64,000 bases of DNA from Cephalotus follicularis (Eukaryota; Streptophyta; Magnoliopsida; Oxalidales; Cephalotaceae): positions 1 to 64,000 of the forward strand of contig BDDD01000876.1 in NCBI GenBank assembly GCA_001972305.1. Reading direction: 5' to 3'. Positions 11,791-23,756 of this stretch are shown piece by piece; the first letter of the stretch is position 1, and the number at the start of each line of letters is the position of its first letter. The notes below the pieces were generated by a model, which was not told the origin of the DNA, did not search any database, and saw only the letters and a program-made list of their open reading frames with translations. The position numbers and the translations under genes are program-made.

Positions 11791-13006
11791 ATGGAATTTC
11801 ACTCGAATGGGACCCGCTAGACCTGAAACAACTCTAGAAACGATCTTAGATGCATTCTGAGCATATGTTTGCATTATTATTGTAAATTGCATTATGGTTG
11901 ATTTCTAAAAAGTGTTAACCATTTTGAAAAGCTTGCATGATTTTTATAATCATTATTGTGCGAAAATGTATATTTGTCAACATATGAATATATATATTTT
12001 TGAAATGACTGGGGAAAGTATTTTCCAATGACGGAGAAACGTTTTAAAGGATTGATTATGCAATCAAATGTATTATGCAAAAATGTATATTTGTCAACAT
12101 ATGAATTTATATATTTTCGAAATGATTGGGGAAGTATTTCCAAAGACAGAGAAATGTTTTAAAAGATTGATTATACAATCAAATGTATTGTTTTAAGTTT
12201 TATAACTTATCACAACTTCTGAACGGAGTAATATATTTTAAACAAATATATGTGATCAAGTAATCATATTTTATTGCTTGACTTGTACTGTGCAATGCTT
12301 GTGCCTGTTGATTATTAGCCGTTGTGCTAATAACCTGTTGATTACTCAGCCGCTGTGCTAGTAACTTGCTGTTGGTTTAGCCACCGTGTTAAGCAACATA
12401 CGGAGGACTTGCTCCAAAACCGCTCGCAAACGGGGATGGGGTAAGAGTGCATGACGTTGGGGCCAGGAGGTGGCAACGGTTATGATGACTTGTTTGTCTG
12501 GTTCCTTTTGGGACATACTTACTGCTTGTGTTGATATAGCTTATGAGGTTATACTTGTACTGTGAACATGCATGTATTTTTTTATATGTATATACGGAGA
12601 TATAATTATTGTGAAAAATTACATGTCATACTGCATCATAATGCATTCATTCATGACACTCATTATCATATTGTAACGCCCGGGGTTTTCGTTAAAGTGT
12701 AATGTTGCATTTCTAATGTAATTTTACACGTTGAGTTAATGAGGATCGTGTTTTTTCCCTTTTGTGTGTTGGAAGTTGCAAGAAAAAGTGTGTTGGTGTG
12801 TTTTCTGTACAGGGGGCAGCCGACTGCCACAGGGAGGCAGCCGACTGGACTCCCCTGGTGAAGGGCAGCAGCCAGCTGTTGTGAGGAAGTAGCCGGCTGG
12901 CTGTGTGTCGGCAGAGGCATCCGACTGCCAAGGCAAGGCAGCCGACTGCCAGGGGTCAGACAACACATGTGCTGTCAGCCTGGCATGATAGAAAAGTGGT
13001 TTGGTT

Positions 13007-13016
13007 TTATATAAAG
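13007..13016 (+). promoter_or_regulatory. TATA box of the solo LTR
   Basis: TTATATAAAG sits about 335 bp into the LTR and is followed by a CT-rich tract, as expected of an LTR promoter. Other family B LTRs carry GCATAAAA-like boxes at the equivalent place on the minus strand (near 48089-48098, 51914-51926 and 56807-56814). Confidence 0.65.
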
Positions 13017-13489
13017 GCTGACAGTGTGGAGGGGCCGGGTTTTTCCCTTAAAAACTCAGCTCTTCTCTCCCTCAATCTCCATCTTCTTCAAAGTGTGTAA
13101 AGAGAGTGTTGTGAAGGTGAAGAGAGAGTGAGGAAGTGTGTGTGTGCTGTGTGAAACAAAGAGTTGTGTTGAAACCAGGAGCTTGGAGGCTTGGACAGTG
13201 GCGAGATCGGACCAGTGAGGCTCCTGGACGAGTTTCGGAGTACAAGGACCTCGGATCCGGGACTTAAAGAGGCGGATTGCAACTCCTCACTTGGAGTTCT
13301 AAGGTAGGGGAAAGCTGTAATTGTGATTTAAGTCATTAATAATGATGCTCATGAGTGAAATGCATGTGTTATACTGTGATAAAAGCATGAATGTGTGTTG
13401 TGGTGATAGTGCTTTGTGGTTTGATTGGTTTAAAGTGGGTTGAGCATGTGTGTTTTCTGCTATTTTTGGGCACTGCCCGCAGGGGCAGT

Positions 13490-13948
13490 CGACTGTCCAG
13501 GGAGGACAGCCGACTGTCCGAGGCCAGCAGTCGACTGTTCGGTAAGGAACACCCGACTACTCATGGAGAACAGCCGACTGTGCATAGGAGCCAGTCGACT
13601 GTTCGTGCCTGGTGCTGCAGGTTGCTTCCTGCTGTTTGAGTACCCGACTGCCAGAGGAAGGCAGCCGACTGTGGGTGGTACAGCCGACTGTTTTGGGTAA
13701 CAGCCGACTGTCCACGCGTCACTCTACCTGGGATTGCTGAGGTGGCATGCTGGGACAAGTGGCGGCAAAGGAATGTGTACTGTCTATGGATCAGCCGACT
13801 GTCAAGGAGGGCAGCCGACTGCTGAGTGAAGGACCAGCCGACTACCAAGGAGGACAACCGACTGTTGGTTAAAGGAAGCCGACTGCCATTAAAGGACAGT
13901 CGACTGTAGAAGGAGAACAACCGATTATCAGTGAGAGACAGCCGACTG
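13490..13948. repeat. CAGTCGACTG palindrome array with 21-bp period
   Basis: CGACTG (or a one-base variant) starts at 13490, 13511, 13532, 13554, 13575, 13596, 13645, 13666, 13685, 13705, 13796, 13816, 13839, 13859, 13880, 13901, 13922 and 13943. Most intervals are 20-22 bp. The sequence between motifs is not conserved, so only the palindrome and its spacing repeat. Confidence 0.95.
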
Positions 13949-15239
13949 TCTGGTACTGTTTTGCATTGTGAGCATATGTTTGCATGGTGTGTTGTGATAG
14001 TCTTCATCGTGAAAAGGTTTTGTTGATTGTGAAGGGTTATAAACTGAATTGTGGAATGTTTTCATCGTTTTTGGAAGTGCATGTATGATTTTTATAAATC
14101 TTTGCCTTACGCGAAAAATGTATGTTTGAGAAAATATATTTTTTTGAAAGGTTGTGAAAATGGCTTCCAAAACCTTGTGAAAATGTGTTTGGTCCCAAGT
14201 ATTTTGTGTTTTGCAACTTACTTGAAGTGTTTGGTTAATTGAATGGTTTATTAAAATCATTTGTTGTATGGAGGTTTATATTTAAATGCTTCCGCAAGTT
14301 GTTAATGGATATGGAAAGTTTTAAATTTATGGTAAATTGCATAAGCCGGATTTATATGTTGATTGCCACCACTTTTATTGTTGTTCGTAAAACGGGGTGT
14401 GACACATATACCTCGAACTGTATTTATAAGTTTATTCACTTAGCCGAGTGAGGACAAAGGCTAACCCCTACTGTAACAGATTGATGGAGTGGATATGATA
14501 TGGAGCATGCAAGAAGACTTATGGAGAAGACTGAGTTGTTCCTTTTATTTTATGTACCCAATTAATGAACATTGGTCATGTTAATTGGATTATTGTAACA
14601 TGATTTATTTTATCTCGTACTGTATTTTCACACTCCGTTTTTGGGCGATCGACAATGAGGTTGGGTTTTATTATAAACTTGTTGGGCATCACGTAGTATG
14701 GGATGCGTGATGTATGTTTAAATTCAGCTTTTACATGAATGCTTCCGCTATCGAGAAATTTATTTATTGGTAAATTGCATGAGCTGGATTATATCTTGTG
14801 TTGATTGCCTTACCACTTTATATGTTGTCTCTATGGGAAAACGGGGGCGTGGCAATTCTAATGCCTCAAATGATGGGCTTGTCCCTGTTTAATACATCAA
14901 TACACATATCATAAGCACTGCCACATGCCGGCAGGTCGATAGCTGAAATAAAACATCTCTAATATATCTTTAGATTTGTCTCTTATACATAACAAGTCTT
15001 ATATCTCAAAACATTTTAATCATAAACATGAGGCCCCTTGTATACAACTCTTATAAGCCACCCATATAAGCAAATCCAAATACAAGCAACTCCATACACA
15101 ATTGGCTAACAAAATCTGTGATAGAAAACCTGTCATTCTCAGCTTACCTCGTTGCAATCCATCACCTGTGCCTCAGCATGACCCATTCCGCACACAGGGG
15201 AAATGGGTCAGCGACATAATATCGTGTAGGTATACTATG

Positions 15240-15560
15240 CTATGCATGCAACAGTATAATGATGTATGTGTGCAACAGTATATCAATGTATGTCATGTAG
15301 TGCATCAACATAATGGTGATATGCGTGCAACAGTATATCAATGCATGTCATGTAGTGCATCAGCATAATGGTGATATGCGTGCAACAGTATATCAATGCA
15401 TGTCATGTAGTGCATCAGCATAATGGTGATATGCGTGCAACAGTATATCAATGTATGTCATGTAGTGCATCAGCATAATGGTGATATGCGTGCAACAGTA
15501 TATCAATGTATGTCATGTAGTGCATCAGCATAATGGTGATATGCGTGAAACAATATAATA
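15240..15560. repeat. 55-bp tandem repeat in H1 3' LTR
   Basis: 'gtgcaacagtatatcaatg' and the bases after it recur at 15268, 15323, 15378, 15433, 15488 and, degraded, 15543. The 5' LTR holds only two to three units (28310-28430), and the solo LTR has about three on the opposite strand (34320-34560). The arms ATATCA and TGATAT make each unit an inverted repeat. Confidence 0.92.
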
Positions 15561-15839
15561 TATATATGTATGGCATGTCGTGTGCACAAATGACAATTGC
15601 GGTCAGCGTCAGTATAGCAACTGTCCCTAAGCAGTGGTATACTGGGCTGGTCCTAATCACATAAAAGGCCATAGGCCTGCAGACAATCCATATAACAATC
15701 AATATCAATCATAGGGACAACCAGTCCATAGGTCTGAGTACTACTCTGCCCCTCCGGCCCGAGATAGTACTACCACCGACTACCTACCCTTTTGAGGTCG
15801 TAGCCGAGTGGGGAAGAGATAACGCTGATCACATCATGG

Positions 15840-16025
15840 CTAAGCCGTAAAAATGGTCAGAGCCCGTAAATATAGTGGTAAATCCGTAAAAATGGCAAAA
15901 ACCCGTAGTATGTGGTAAAGCCGTAAAAACGATCAGAACCCGTAGTATGTGGTAAAGCCGTAAAAACGGTCAGAACCCGTAGTATGGTGGTAAAACCGTA
16001 AAAATAGTCAGAACCCATAGGCGCC
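15840..16025. repeat. ~37-bp tandem repeat with CCGTAAAAACGG hairpin
   Basis: 'aagccgtaaaaacggtcag' followed by 'aacccgtagtatgtgg' recurs about every 37 bp, roughly five times. CCGT and ACGG pair around an A-rich loop. The same array occurs at about 28725-28860 in the 5' LTR. Confidence 0.88.
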
Positions 16026-18187
16026 AAGAACCTCCAATGATGATGTGATCGAACACCCATAATCCTCGCGATGGAAACGTAGGTTATGGATGGGTTATCT
16101 CATAGGTCTCAAACAATAATATATATCATAGTCGTACTTTGTAATACTCGTAACCCATAACATATATTTGTTTAAAGGATAGGGACCATTTCATAAAGGA
16201 TCTCACAGGATCCACATCCGTCAAATCATATAAAGATCATTTCGTAATCATGAGTCATTTTTCATATCCAATGGCCATTTCTTGTTCATAATCCATTTTG
16301 TAATCATATTTTTTTACATATATCATTTGGTTGGTCCCTATCGAAGTTATAATGAATGGAAAGGGAGTCCAAATGGGAGTATCCGCGCTCAGATGTCCCA
16401 ATGGAAGTACCTGACCATTTTGAAATCCATAAAACAATGGAAAGGAAGTCCAAATTAGATATCCGCATCTCGATATCCCAATGGAACTACCTGACCATTT
16501 TGAAAACCATTTAGAAACCATTTGCGTAAAACTCTTCTATTGAGTACTTTCCTTAAAACTTCACTTGAACATCGATTTAGAAATCGAAAGTGATACATAA
16601 GGATTTCCATAGGTTACAAAGCCTTAGGGAGGCTTTCTATGGAATCCGGTTGAAGATAAAACCATTTTGGATGGAAAACCATGTAAAACAGTGTGTTTGG
16701 ACTAAATAGGGCACTAAGCGTCGATGCTTAGCACCGGGCGTCAACAGTTTAAAAAAGCACAAGTATAAAGTGTCAAAGGTTTGTTTGAAAGCATAAAGCG
16801 TCGACTGGTTGGTTTAACTCATAAAAGCGTCGACTGTAAGTTTAACACATAAAAGCGTCGACAGGTTTAGTTTTGAAAGCATAGAGCGTCGACGGTTTTG
16901 ATAGAAAATGCAGTTTGTGAAAGAGTTCGTAAACCAATGGAACTATGTCCCAAATAGTTCAAAGCCTTTTAAAATTCATTCCATAGCCCGTGAATTAAGA
17001 GAAGGCAAGAACTCATCTCCTCTTAATTCAACGTCGAACCCTTATATCATATGCCCTATGCAGTATATATATCCATCCGTATGCTCGTATATATATATAT
17101 ATATACACAATCATGCGTCCACACAAATACAATTCCTACACATCAATCCATATAATTATTTAGAATGCATGAATGTAATGCAAGCAATAGTATAACCTAC
17201 CTCTTAGCAACTGAGCTCGTAAAGCTCAGAAATCCTCTATCCTTGATCGTTTTGCTTATCCTTGATCGTTTCCTTTATCCTGCATGTACAACACATTTCC
17301 GTTACACTCTACGCACGGAAACCAAGAACAGCCGTCATCGAAGCTTCGGCCAGTTCCCAGCCAACTCATTTAGCTCCGGCGAAACCCAAAAATAGGTTCC
17401 ACATTGGACGATATGTTCAAAACCATCGGAGGCTCACCGTGACTCATCATGAAATGCGCTATCACGGCCGGTAGTGAGTCAACTCACTGAGTCAACTCGC
17501 CAGTCAACCACAGCTTCGGTCACCACCCAAAATCACCACACAATCATCAATTCTCCACATCACTGCCAGAGACTCGCCGTGAAACGCGCTGTCACTGCCG
17601 GCTAGTGAGTTCCACTCACTGAGTTGACTCGCCGGTCATCCTCACCTCCGGTTACCACCGTAAAACGCATCACAACCACCAGACAAACACGTCCAAGCCC
17701 TTAACTCACTGAGACTCGGCGCTAAACGCACGGTCCAAGGTGGCAGGGGGTCCACTCGCTGAGTCGACCCGTCAGTTCAAATCCGGCCATTTCCGGACGA
17801 ATGGCGCCAAATCAGCCACTGAAATAGGTGTAGCCGACCTCCTAGGTGAAGCCCGGATCTTCCCGCAACGCTAACCGGCGGTGAAACGCCCGGCAACACG
17901 CGACAGTGGCGACGTCAGGGAGAAGAAAGAAAGAGAAAAGGAAGAAGAGAAAGCGGAGGTTACCGTGGGTGAAGTCGCGCCGCTCGCTTCCTGGTCTGGC
18001 GCCTTCGTCGTCATCTTCTCCGGTGTCTCTCTCCCCCTCTGGTTCTCTCTCCCGAATGCTTCCGCTCTCGCACTCTCTCCCTTAACGCGTTAAAGTGCCT
18101 GGCGCTTTAACGCCAGACGCTTTTCTTCTTCTTCTTCTTCTTCTTCTTTTTTTACAAATATATATATGTATTTATTGGGGGCTTACA

Positions 18188-18201
18188 TCCTCCCCTCCTT
18201 A
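18188..18201 (-). other. Polypurine tract of H1
   Basis: Directly next to the inner end of the 3' LTR, the minus strand reads AAGGAGGGGAGGA, the expected start site for plus-strand DNA synthesis in reverse transcription. Confidence 0.85.
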
Positions 18202-19677
18202 GAAAAATCTCGTCCCGAGATTTCCTAGGTTAAAACATGTGAGGGTAGAATGTCCGCGTTTCTTTCTCGCGTCTCATACAACTTTCTCAAGCTTATAGCA
18301 TTATCATCACACTTCACCCATGAAGCGTCCTCATCCTTTAACCATTTGGTCCACGACCGTATAACCCGTTTCATCGTCCTTCGGCTTCCATATCATTCAA
18401 AAACCATATCTGAACATATATTTATATACATATATATGAGTTCTCCTCAACTCGTATCCGTCCTTAGCCCTAACGGCTCATACGGTGGCACGTGAGAAGG
18501 ATCTGGATAATATATTCTGAGTATTGAGGTATGAACACCTTATGAAATACACGATCTTTCCGTGTGAGTCTGCTAATGGCAGAAGTCCATTCCAACTATT
18601 ATCTCTATCCATCACGGTTCTGCGATGCCACCATGATCCACGTATATACTCTACCTTATATGGTAGGTTCCACTCCCGTAGGCTGAGTAGTAAGGCAAGT
18701 CTATGGGCAACAACACCTACTCTCTCTTCATGTCATTCCACCAAATTGAATTATAGATCTCGATACATCTTGATAATCGTCGGATGTACTGAGAAACTGG
18801 AGCGATAAGTTTGTAACTATAGCTCATCCGTCGGCTTTTCGTTGTAAAGGGCACAAACTCTGCCTTGGGATTTTATCAACCCATCACCACGAATCGAGGA
18901 TTCTGGTTTGAATCCGTCTTGATCATGTAATGTAGCCTTAAGCAATTCACCACCCATTCCTTGAGCTTCTCAATTCTATCCATCAACCATGGTCGTGCTT
19001 GAACTTACGAGACCGTCAAGCAAGCTAATCAGCAACCTAAGGCGTCTGCAAGCATATTAGCATCGCCTGGTTGACATTGGATCTCACAGATGAAACAATT
19101 GAGCAGCTCCATCTACCTTCTTTATTTCATTTTTATATCCCTCTAAGAGAAAGGATGTTTCAGACCCTTGTGATCTGTGAAAGCCTCTAACTTTGTGCCG
19201 TATAGATAGGGTCTCCATTGGCGTAGCGCACGACTAATGCTACAAATTCTAGGTCGTGAGTGGAATAACTCACTCCTGAGGCTCCAACTTTCCTTAAGAC
19301 GTAGGGGCTCATTCCCCAAACAACCTCAAAACACAATTTGCACCGTTCCCTGAGGCATCACTATATACCACGAAACCATCATTGCTCTCAGGTAAAACCA
19401 TGATTGACGCAGATATTAGACGATGTTTTAACTCCTGGAAGCTCCCTTTACCACTGTCATCTTTTACATCCCGTCTTTCTGCGTCAATCAAGTCAAAGGT
19501 GTGGTAATCCGTAAAAATTTCTCGACAAAGCGGCGATAGTAACCCGCAAAGCCTAAGAAACCACGGACTATTGTCACGTTCATCGTCCATTCCCAATCCT
19601 TCACTGCTTCTATACTTGTTAGGTCCACAGACGAACCAACACTGGTCAACGTGAACAAGGAAACTACCTCCAATAAC
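18202..19677 (-). pseudogene. H1 pol relic (integrase and RNase H pieces)
   Basis: On the minus strand, 19309-19682 encodes decayed RT-connection/RNase H sequence: 'SFQELKHRLISA' and 'VVYSDASGN' are readable, the latter holding the first RNase H Asp. A short integrase zinc-domain piece (HP...MYRDL-like) is at about 18780-18640. Most of the integrase core, the C-terminus and any chromodomain are missing or unreadable. Many stops interrupt it. The homologous region of H2 is at 31130-31788 plus 35299-35951. G1 inserts next to it at AAAAG (19678-19682). Confidence 0.75.
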
Positions 19678-19682
19678 AAAAG

Positions 19683-20227
19683 TGTCACACCCTGCTTCGT
19701 TAACAACATAAGTCATGGCAATTTAACACAATTATTCAGCTTATAAAATACGATAAAATTTAAAACTTCGATTCCATTAACATTTGCGGAAATCTCCTTT
19801 CGGCGAAAATGGTGAAGATTGAAGGAGAGAAAACGCGTTTTTATGGAGAACACAACCCTCTCTCTCTTCTCCTTTCTCTGGCCACATTAAAACAAAACAC
19901 TCCCCCTTTTTCCACCAACAGTCTGGCACGCACGTTATGCTGCCAGACCTGTCGACAGTCGACTGCCTAGACCTGGCAGTCGGCTGTCCCTGCCGACACT
20001 ATCCAGCCGGCTGTCTCTCACAACAGGCAGCTGGTTCCTTCCCACAGGGTCCAGTCGACTACCTCTTCCTGGCAGTCGGCTGCCCGCCCTACTTTAGCAC
20101 CTCCACACTTCGACTTTTGCCCATGTTTAACATTACAAAAAGGGAAAAGTCATAATTCTCATTAATTCATTGCATAAATTACATTGTAAAAATAACCTTA
20201 CACTTTACGAAAATCCTGGGCATTACA
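19683..20227 (-). mobile_element. G1 3' LTR
   Basis: The 545-bp LTR differs from the 5' LTR at roughly 25 aligned positions by eye and lacks about 105 bp present there (25109-25215 region). It contains CAG(C/T)CGACTG-type palindromes at about 19950-20085. Confidence 0.93.
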
Positions 20228-20242
20228 TTCACCCCTCCTTCA
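20228..20242 (-). other. Polypurine tract of G1
   Basis: The minus strand reads GAAGGAGGGGTGAA against the start of the 3' LTR. Confidence 0.85.
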
Positions 20243-20272
20243 AGGAATTTCATCCTCGAAATTAAAACAACG

Positions 20273-20920
20273 CTAAAACAAAAGAGGGTAACGCTCTCTA
20301 ATGTCCTCCTCGCGTTCCCAAGTCGCCTCATCGGGTCGATGGAACTGCCACTGAACCCTTACCATAGGAATGGTTCGGTTCCTCAATACCTGCGTCTTCC
20401 AGTCCATAATCCGCACTGGTAACTCCTCGCAAGATAGATCATCTCGCACAGGGACTGAATCATAATTGAAGACATGTGACGGGCCTCGAATATACCACCT
20501 CAACATAGACACATGGAAGACATCGTCCATGTTTGACAGTGCGCGAGGAAAGGCAAGCTGATGAGCCACCTCCCCAACTCTCTCCAAGATCTCGAAGGGA
20601 CCAATGTAGCGCGGAGCTAACTTGCCCTTCTTCCCAAATCTCTGTACGCCCTTCCACGGAGAAACCTTTAGAAACACATGATCACCAACGTCGAAGGTCA
20701 GAGGCCTCCTCTTGACGCTGTCCACATAGCTCTTCTACCTGCTTTGAGCAGCAAGCAGTTTCTCCCTGATGAACCTGATCTTCTCAGAAGTTTCCTCCAC
20801 AAGATCCGACCCAAGCAAAGGTCGCTCACCGACCTCATCCCAACAGATGGGTGATCTACACTTCCTTCCATACAAAGCCTCATATGGAGCCATACCGATA
20901 CTAGCGTGATAGCTGTTATT
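20273..20920 (-). pseudogene. G1 integrase C-terminus with chromodomain
   Basis: This part would join integrase to chromatin. Clear segments are 'EALYGRKCRSP'-type sequence near 20885-20850, the GPF/Y module 'RYIGPFEIL' near 20610-20590, and a chromodomain-like end 'PVRIMDWK...VQWQFH...ATWEREEDI' at about 20430-20290, ending in a stop at 20273-20275. In chromoviruses this domain is thought to guide insertion to heterochromatin. A stop at 20933 and one near 20740 separate it from the catalytic core. The chromodomain itself has no stop. Confidence 0.88.
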
Positions 20921-20929
20921 ATAAGAAAA

Positions 20930-21607
20930 CTATATCAGAGGAATGTGGTCCTCCCACATACCAGCAAAGTCAATAATACAAGCTCGAAGCATATCCTCCA
21001 AGGTCTGGATAGTACGCTCTGACTGGCCATCTGTCTGTGGGTGGAAAGCAGTACTGAGGTTCAGCTTCGTCCCAAAAGCTGACTGAAATCTCTTCCAAAA
21101 GTTGGAAGTGAAGATCGAATCCCTGTCACGAACTATACTCACAAGAACACCATGCAACCTCATGATCTCCTTGATGTATAACCGAGCTAACTTGCTCGCA
21201 GAATCTGTGACATGCATAGGCAGAAAGCGTGCCGATTTAGTAAGCCGATCCACAATAACCCATACCGTATTATGACGGTTCCGAGTCAGAGGAAAACCCG
21301 AAATAAAATCCATCGTCACATGCTCCCATTTCCATTACGGAATTGGTAAAGGCTGCAACAAACCCGCTGGCCTCTGATGTTCGGCTTTAACTGTTTGACA
21401 AGTATAACACTTCGCCACATACTCGGCGATCTCTCGTTTCATGCCAGGCCACCAGTAAGTCTTCTTCATATCTTGATAGATTTTAGTGCTACCAGGATGA
21501 ATGTTGTACAAAGATTTATGAGCCCGGCGAAGCAACTCATTCTTCAACCCTGGTTCGTTCGGAAGACACGCACGTCCCCGATATCTCAGAATACCATTAG
21601 CATGCAC
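20930..21607 (-). pseudogene. G1 integrase: zinc domain and catalytic core
   Basis: The H2C2 zinc domain (HKSLYNIHPG ... [11 protein letters not shown]) lies at 21607-21335. A stop (TAA, 21335-21337) follows. The core continues at 21319-20930, with MDFISG, VIVDRLTKSA, the DRD of the second acidic residue and '[11 protein letters not shown]' holding the catalytic Glu. A TAG near 20930 ends it. A TGA at 21608-21610 separates it from RNase H. Catalytic residues of the DDE triad appear present. Confidence 0.9.
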
Positions 21608-23062
21608 TCAAAAATCGGATTCCGAGTCTAGGTTCTCCCGAATTCGTTGCAACTCCGTATCGTGTGATTGTGCATCCCTGATGTGATCTAGTAACATAGG
21701 CTGCACTCGCATGTCGGCCACAAAGATCCCCGGTGACTGATTAAACAGAGACCACTCTTGGAAGTCCTCTAATATCTTCCACTGAGATATCATCGTGTTA
21801 GCAACCATAGCCCTACGGCTTAAAGCATCAGTGACCACGTTTGCTTTCCCGGGATGGTACTGGATACTGCAGTCATAATCATTAAAGAACTCTACCCACC
21901 GCCGTTGTCTCATGTTTAGTGAATCTTGGCAGAAAAGATACCTCAAACTCTTGTGGTTAGTGAAAATCTCAAACTGTGCCCTATATAAGTAATGTCTCCA
22001 TTTCTGAAGAGCAAAGATAATCGCGGCCAATTCAAGATCATGCGTCGGGTAGTTCTCCTCATACGGCTTTAGCTTCTGCGAAGCATAAGCGATCACTCTG
22101 CCTTGTTGCATCAACACGCAACCCAATCCCTTACCCGAAGCATCACTATAAACTGCGAAGCCCTCGTTACCTTCAGGTAACGCCAAAACAGGAGCAGAAA
22201 CCAACCGATCCTTCAGATCACAAAAACTGGCTTCACATTCATCATCCCAGATAAACAAAGTCTTCTTTTGAGTAAGCTTCGTCAACGGTGTGGCTATTCT
22301 CGAGAAGTTCTGAATGAACCTCCGATAATAACCCGCCAAAGCAAGAAAACTGCGTACCTCGGTCACATTCCTTGGTTGCGGCCAATCTCGCACCACTTCT
22401 GTCTTCGACGGATCGACCGCCAAACCCTCTCCAGATACTATGTGACCCAGAAAAATCACATGATCGAGCCAAAACCCGCACTTGCCAAACTTGACATACA
22501 ACCGATGCTCTCTGAGAATCTGCAGCACCAATCTCAGGTGATAGGCGTGCTCCTCCTCACTCCTTGAGTACACTAGTATGTCATCAATAAACACTACTAC
22601 AAACTGATCCAGGTATGGTCTAAACACATCGTTCATCAGTGACATGAACGCTGCCGGTGTATTGGTGACACAAAACGGCATTACCAAGAACTCATAATGA
22701 CCATACCTAGTCCGGAAGGCAGTCTTCTCAATATCTCCTTCCTTCACCCTCAGCTGGTGATAACCCGACTTCATATCAAGTTTAGAAAACACTCTTGACC
22801 CCTGTAACTTGTCAAACAAATCTTCAATATGTGGAAGAGGATACTTATTCTTGATAGTAGCCTTCTTCAATATTCTGTAGTCGATGCAAAGCCTCATCGA
22901 CCCATCCTTCTTTTTCACAAACAACACTGTCGCGCCCCATGGAGAAACACTGGGCCGTACAAAACCCTTATCAATTAGGTCTTGCAGCTGCAACTTCAAC
23001 TCTCTCAAGCGCCATCCGGTAAGGCACCTTAGATATAGGAGCTGTACCTGGTAGTAGGTCAA
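21608..23062 (-). pseudogene. G1 reverse transcriptase and RNase H
   Basis: A 484-codon open stretch. RT motifs are in order: '[11 protein letters not shown]', '[13 protein letters not shown]', '[12 protein letters not shown]' and the catalytic 'FIDDILVYS' (residues 158-161 = FIDD). The RNase H motifs SDAS (D307) and E344 are present, D412 is in 'TDALSR', but the third acidic residue is Asn (codon at 21956-21958; 'FTNHKSL' where relatives have FTDHKSL). This should cripple RNase H. The first ~20 codons are out of frame with protease because of an ~8-nt deletion near 23010. Confidence 0.93.
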
Positions 23063-23756
23063 CTACAAACTCCATGCTCCTCCTCGGTGGCAAGGATACC
23101 ATGTCTGCAGGAAACACATCTGGAAATTCATTCACAACCGGGACTTCCTCCAGGCTCTTACCTTTTTCCTTTCTCTTGTCAACCACGTGCCCCAGAAACC
23201 CTTCACATCCTTTCTCCAGGTACCTCGATGCCCGAATAAAAGATATAATCGGTGTCAAGAACCCTTTGTTCCCCTTGAACTGTACAGTAGTTCCATCCGG
23301 TAAGCAAAAATCCACAGTCTTGTTATAACAGTCCATGCATGCACGGTAAGCTGACAACCAGTCCATACCCAAGATGACATCAAAATCATGCATGAGTAAC
23401 ACAATCAAATCTGCATGCACCGTAACACCTGCCATAGAAATCTCGCAATCTATATACACCGTATCTGTACACATGGAACCTCCAGTGGGTGTACTCACAT
23501 CAAGAACATAAGGCATGCAATCAGGAAACACATTTAAACATGATGCAAAACGGGAAGCAATGAAAGAATGCGATGCTCCCGAGTCCATCAACACTCTAGC
23601 AGAAAAGCTGTAAACATACATAGTACCTCCCACAACAGAAGTAGACTCTGGAACCTCTGTCTGAGTGAGAATGACAACTCTACCTTTCACGATACCCTTG
23701 CCGGTATCCCTCCGCTGTAATGGTCCAGGTGCCGAACCGCTACCACCCGCTGGCCC
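22971..23756 (-). pseudogene. G1 aspartic protease and linker to RT
   Basis: The frame is shared with gag. The retroviral-type protease motif 'VLMDSGASHSF' and the downstream 'DFDVILGMDWLSAY' are intact. The linker 'VPVVNEFPDVFPADMVSLPP' follows. The frame is lost at about 23010, just before RT. In this clade protease is normally cut from one gag-pol polyprotein. Confidence 0.9.

Larger units (their letters stand above)
12672..14404 (+). mobile_element. Solo LTR nested in solo LTR, TSD CATAT
   Basis: It begins TGTAACGCCCGGGG at 12672 and ends ACGGGGTGTGACA at 14404, with CATAT at 12667-12671 and 14405-14409. Its first part matches the G1 LTRs, so it belongs to that subfamily. It is 1733 bp and lacks the segment with the shared TTTGTCCTCACTCGGC block, so it has probably lost several hundred bases. 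It carries CAG(C/T)CGACTG palindromes at 12830-12960 and 13490-13948, a TATA box and a splice-donor-like TAAG|GTAGGGG at 13300-13310. Confidence 0.95.
10259..14854 (+). mobile_element. Solo LTR, family B, TSD ATTCT, itself interrupted
   Basis: It begins TGTAACACC at 10259 and ends GGGGGCGTGGCA at 14854. ATTCT flanks it at 10254-10258 and 14855-14859, and the H1 LTR reads through on both sides as in 27880-27905. Without the nested LTR it is about 2.86 kb. It carries GACGTCGA(C/T)GTC palindromes (about 10435-10580, 11325-11415, 11630-11785), a splice-donor-like AAG|GTAGGGG at 11091-11099, and the shared block on this strand at 14439-14470 (TTAGCCGAGTGAGGAC). Confidence 0.95.
9899..18187 (-). 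mobile_element. H1 3' LTR (family A), interrupted
   Basis: Plus-strand ends are TGTCGCGCCCCG at 9899 and GGGGGCTTACA at 18187. Without the 10259-14859 insertion it is about 3.69 kb. It matches the 5' LTR (27552-30983) closely. One clear difference is about five copies of a 55-bp repeat here against two to three there. It carries GCGTCGAC motifs (16799-16895), GAGTCGACTC-type palindromes (17475-17500, 17605-17630, 17755-17775), the palindrome TTAACGCGTTAA at 18082-18093 and a hairpin CTGGCG/CGCCAG at 18099-18116. Confidence 0.93.

Noticed and set aside
22268..22567. Plus-strand ORFs inside G1 and G2 (for example 22268-22567, 59037-59459, 59710-60105)
   Set aside because: They are antisense shadows of RT and RNase H coding sequence.
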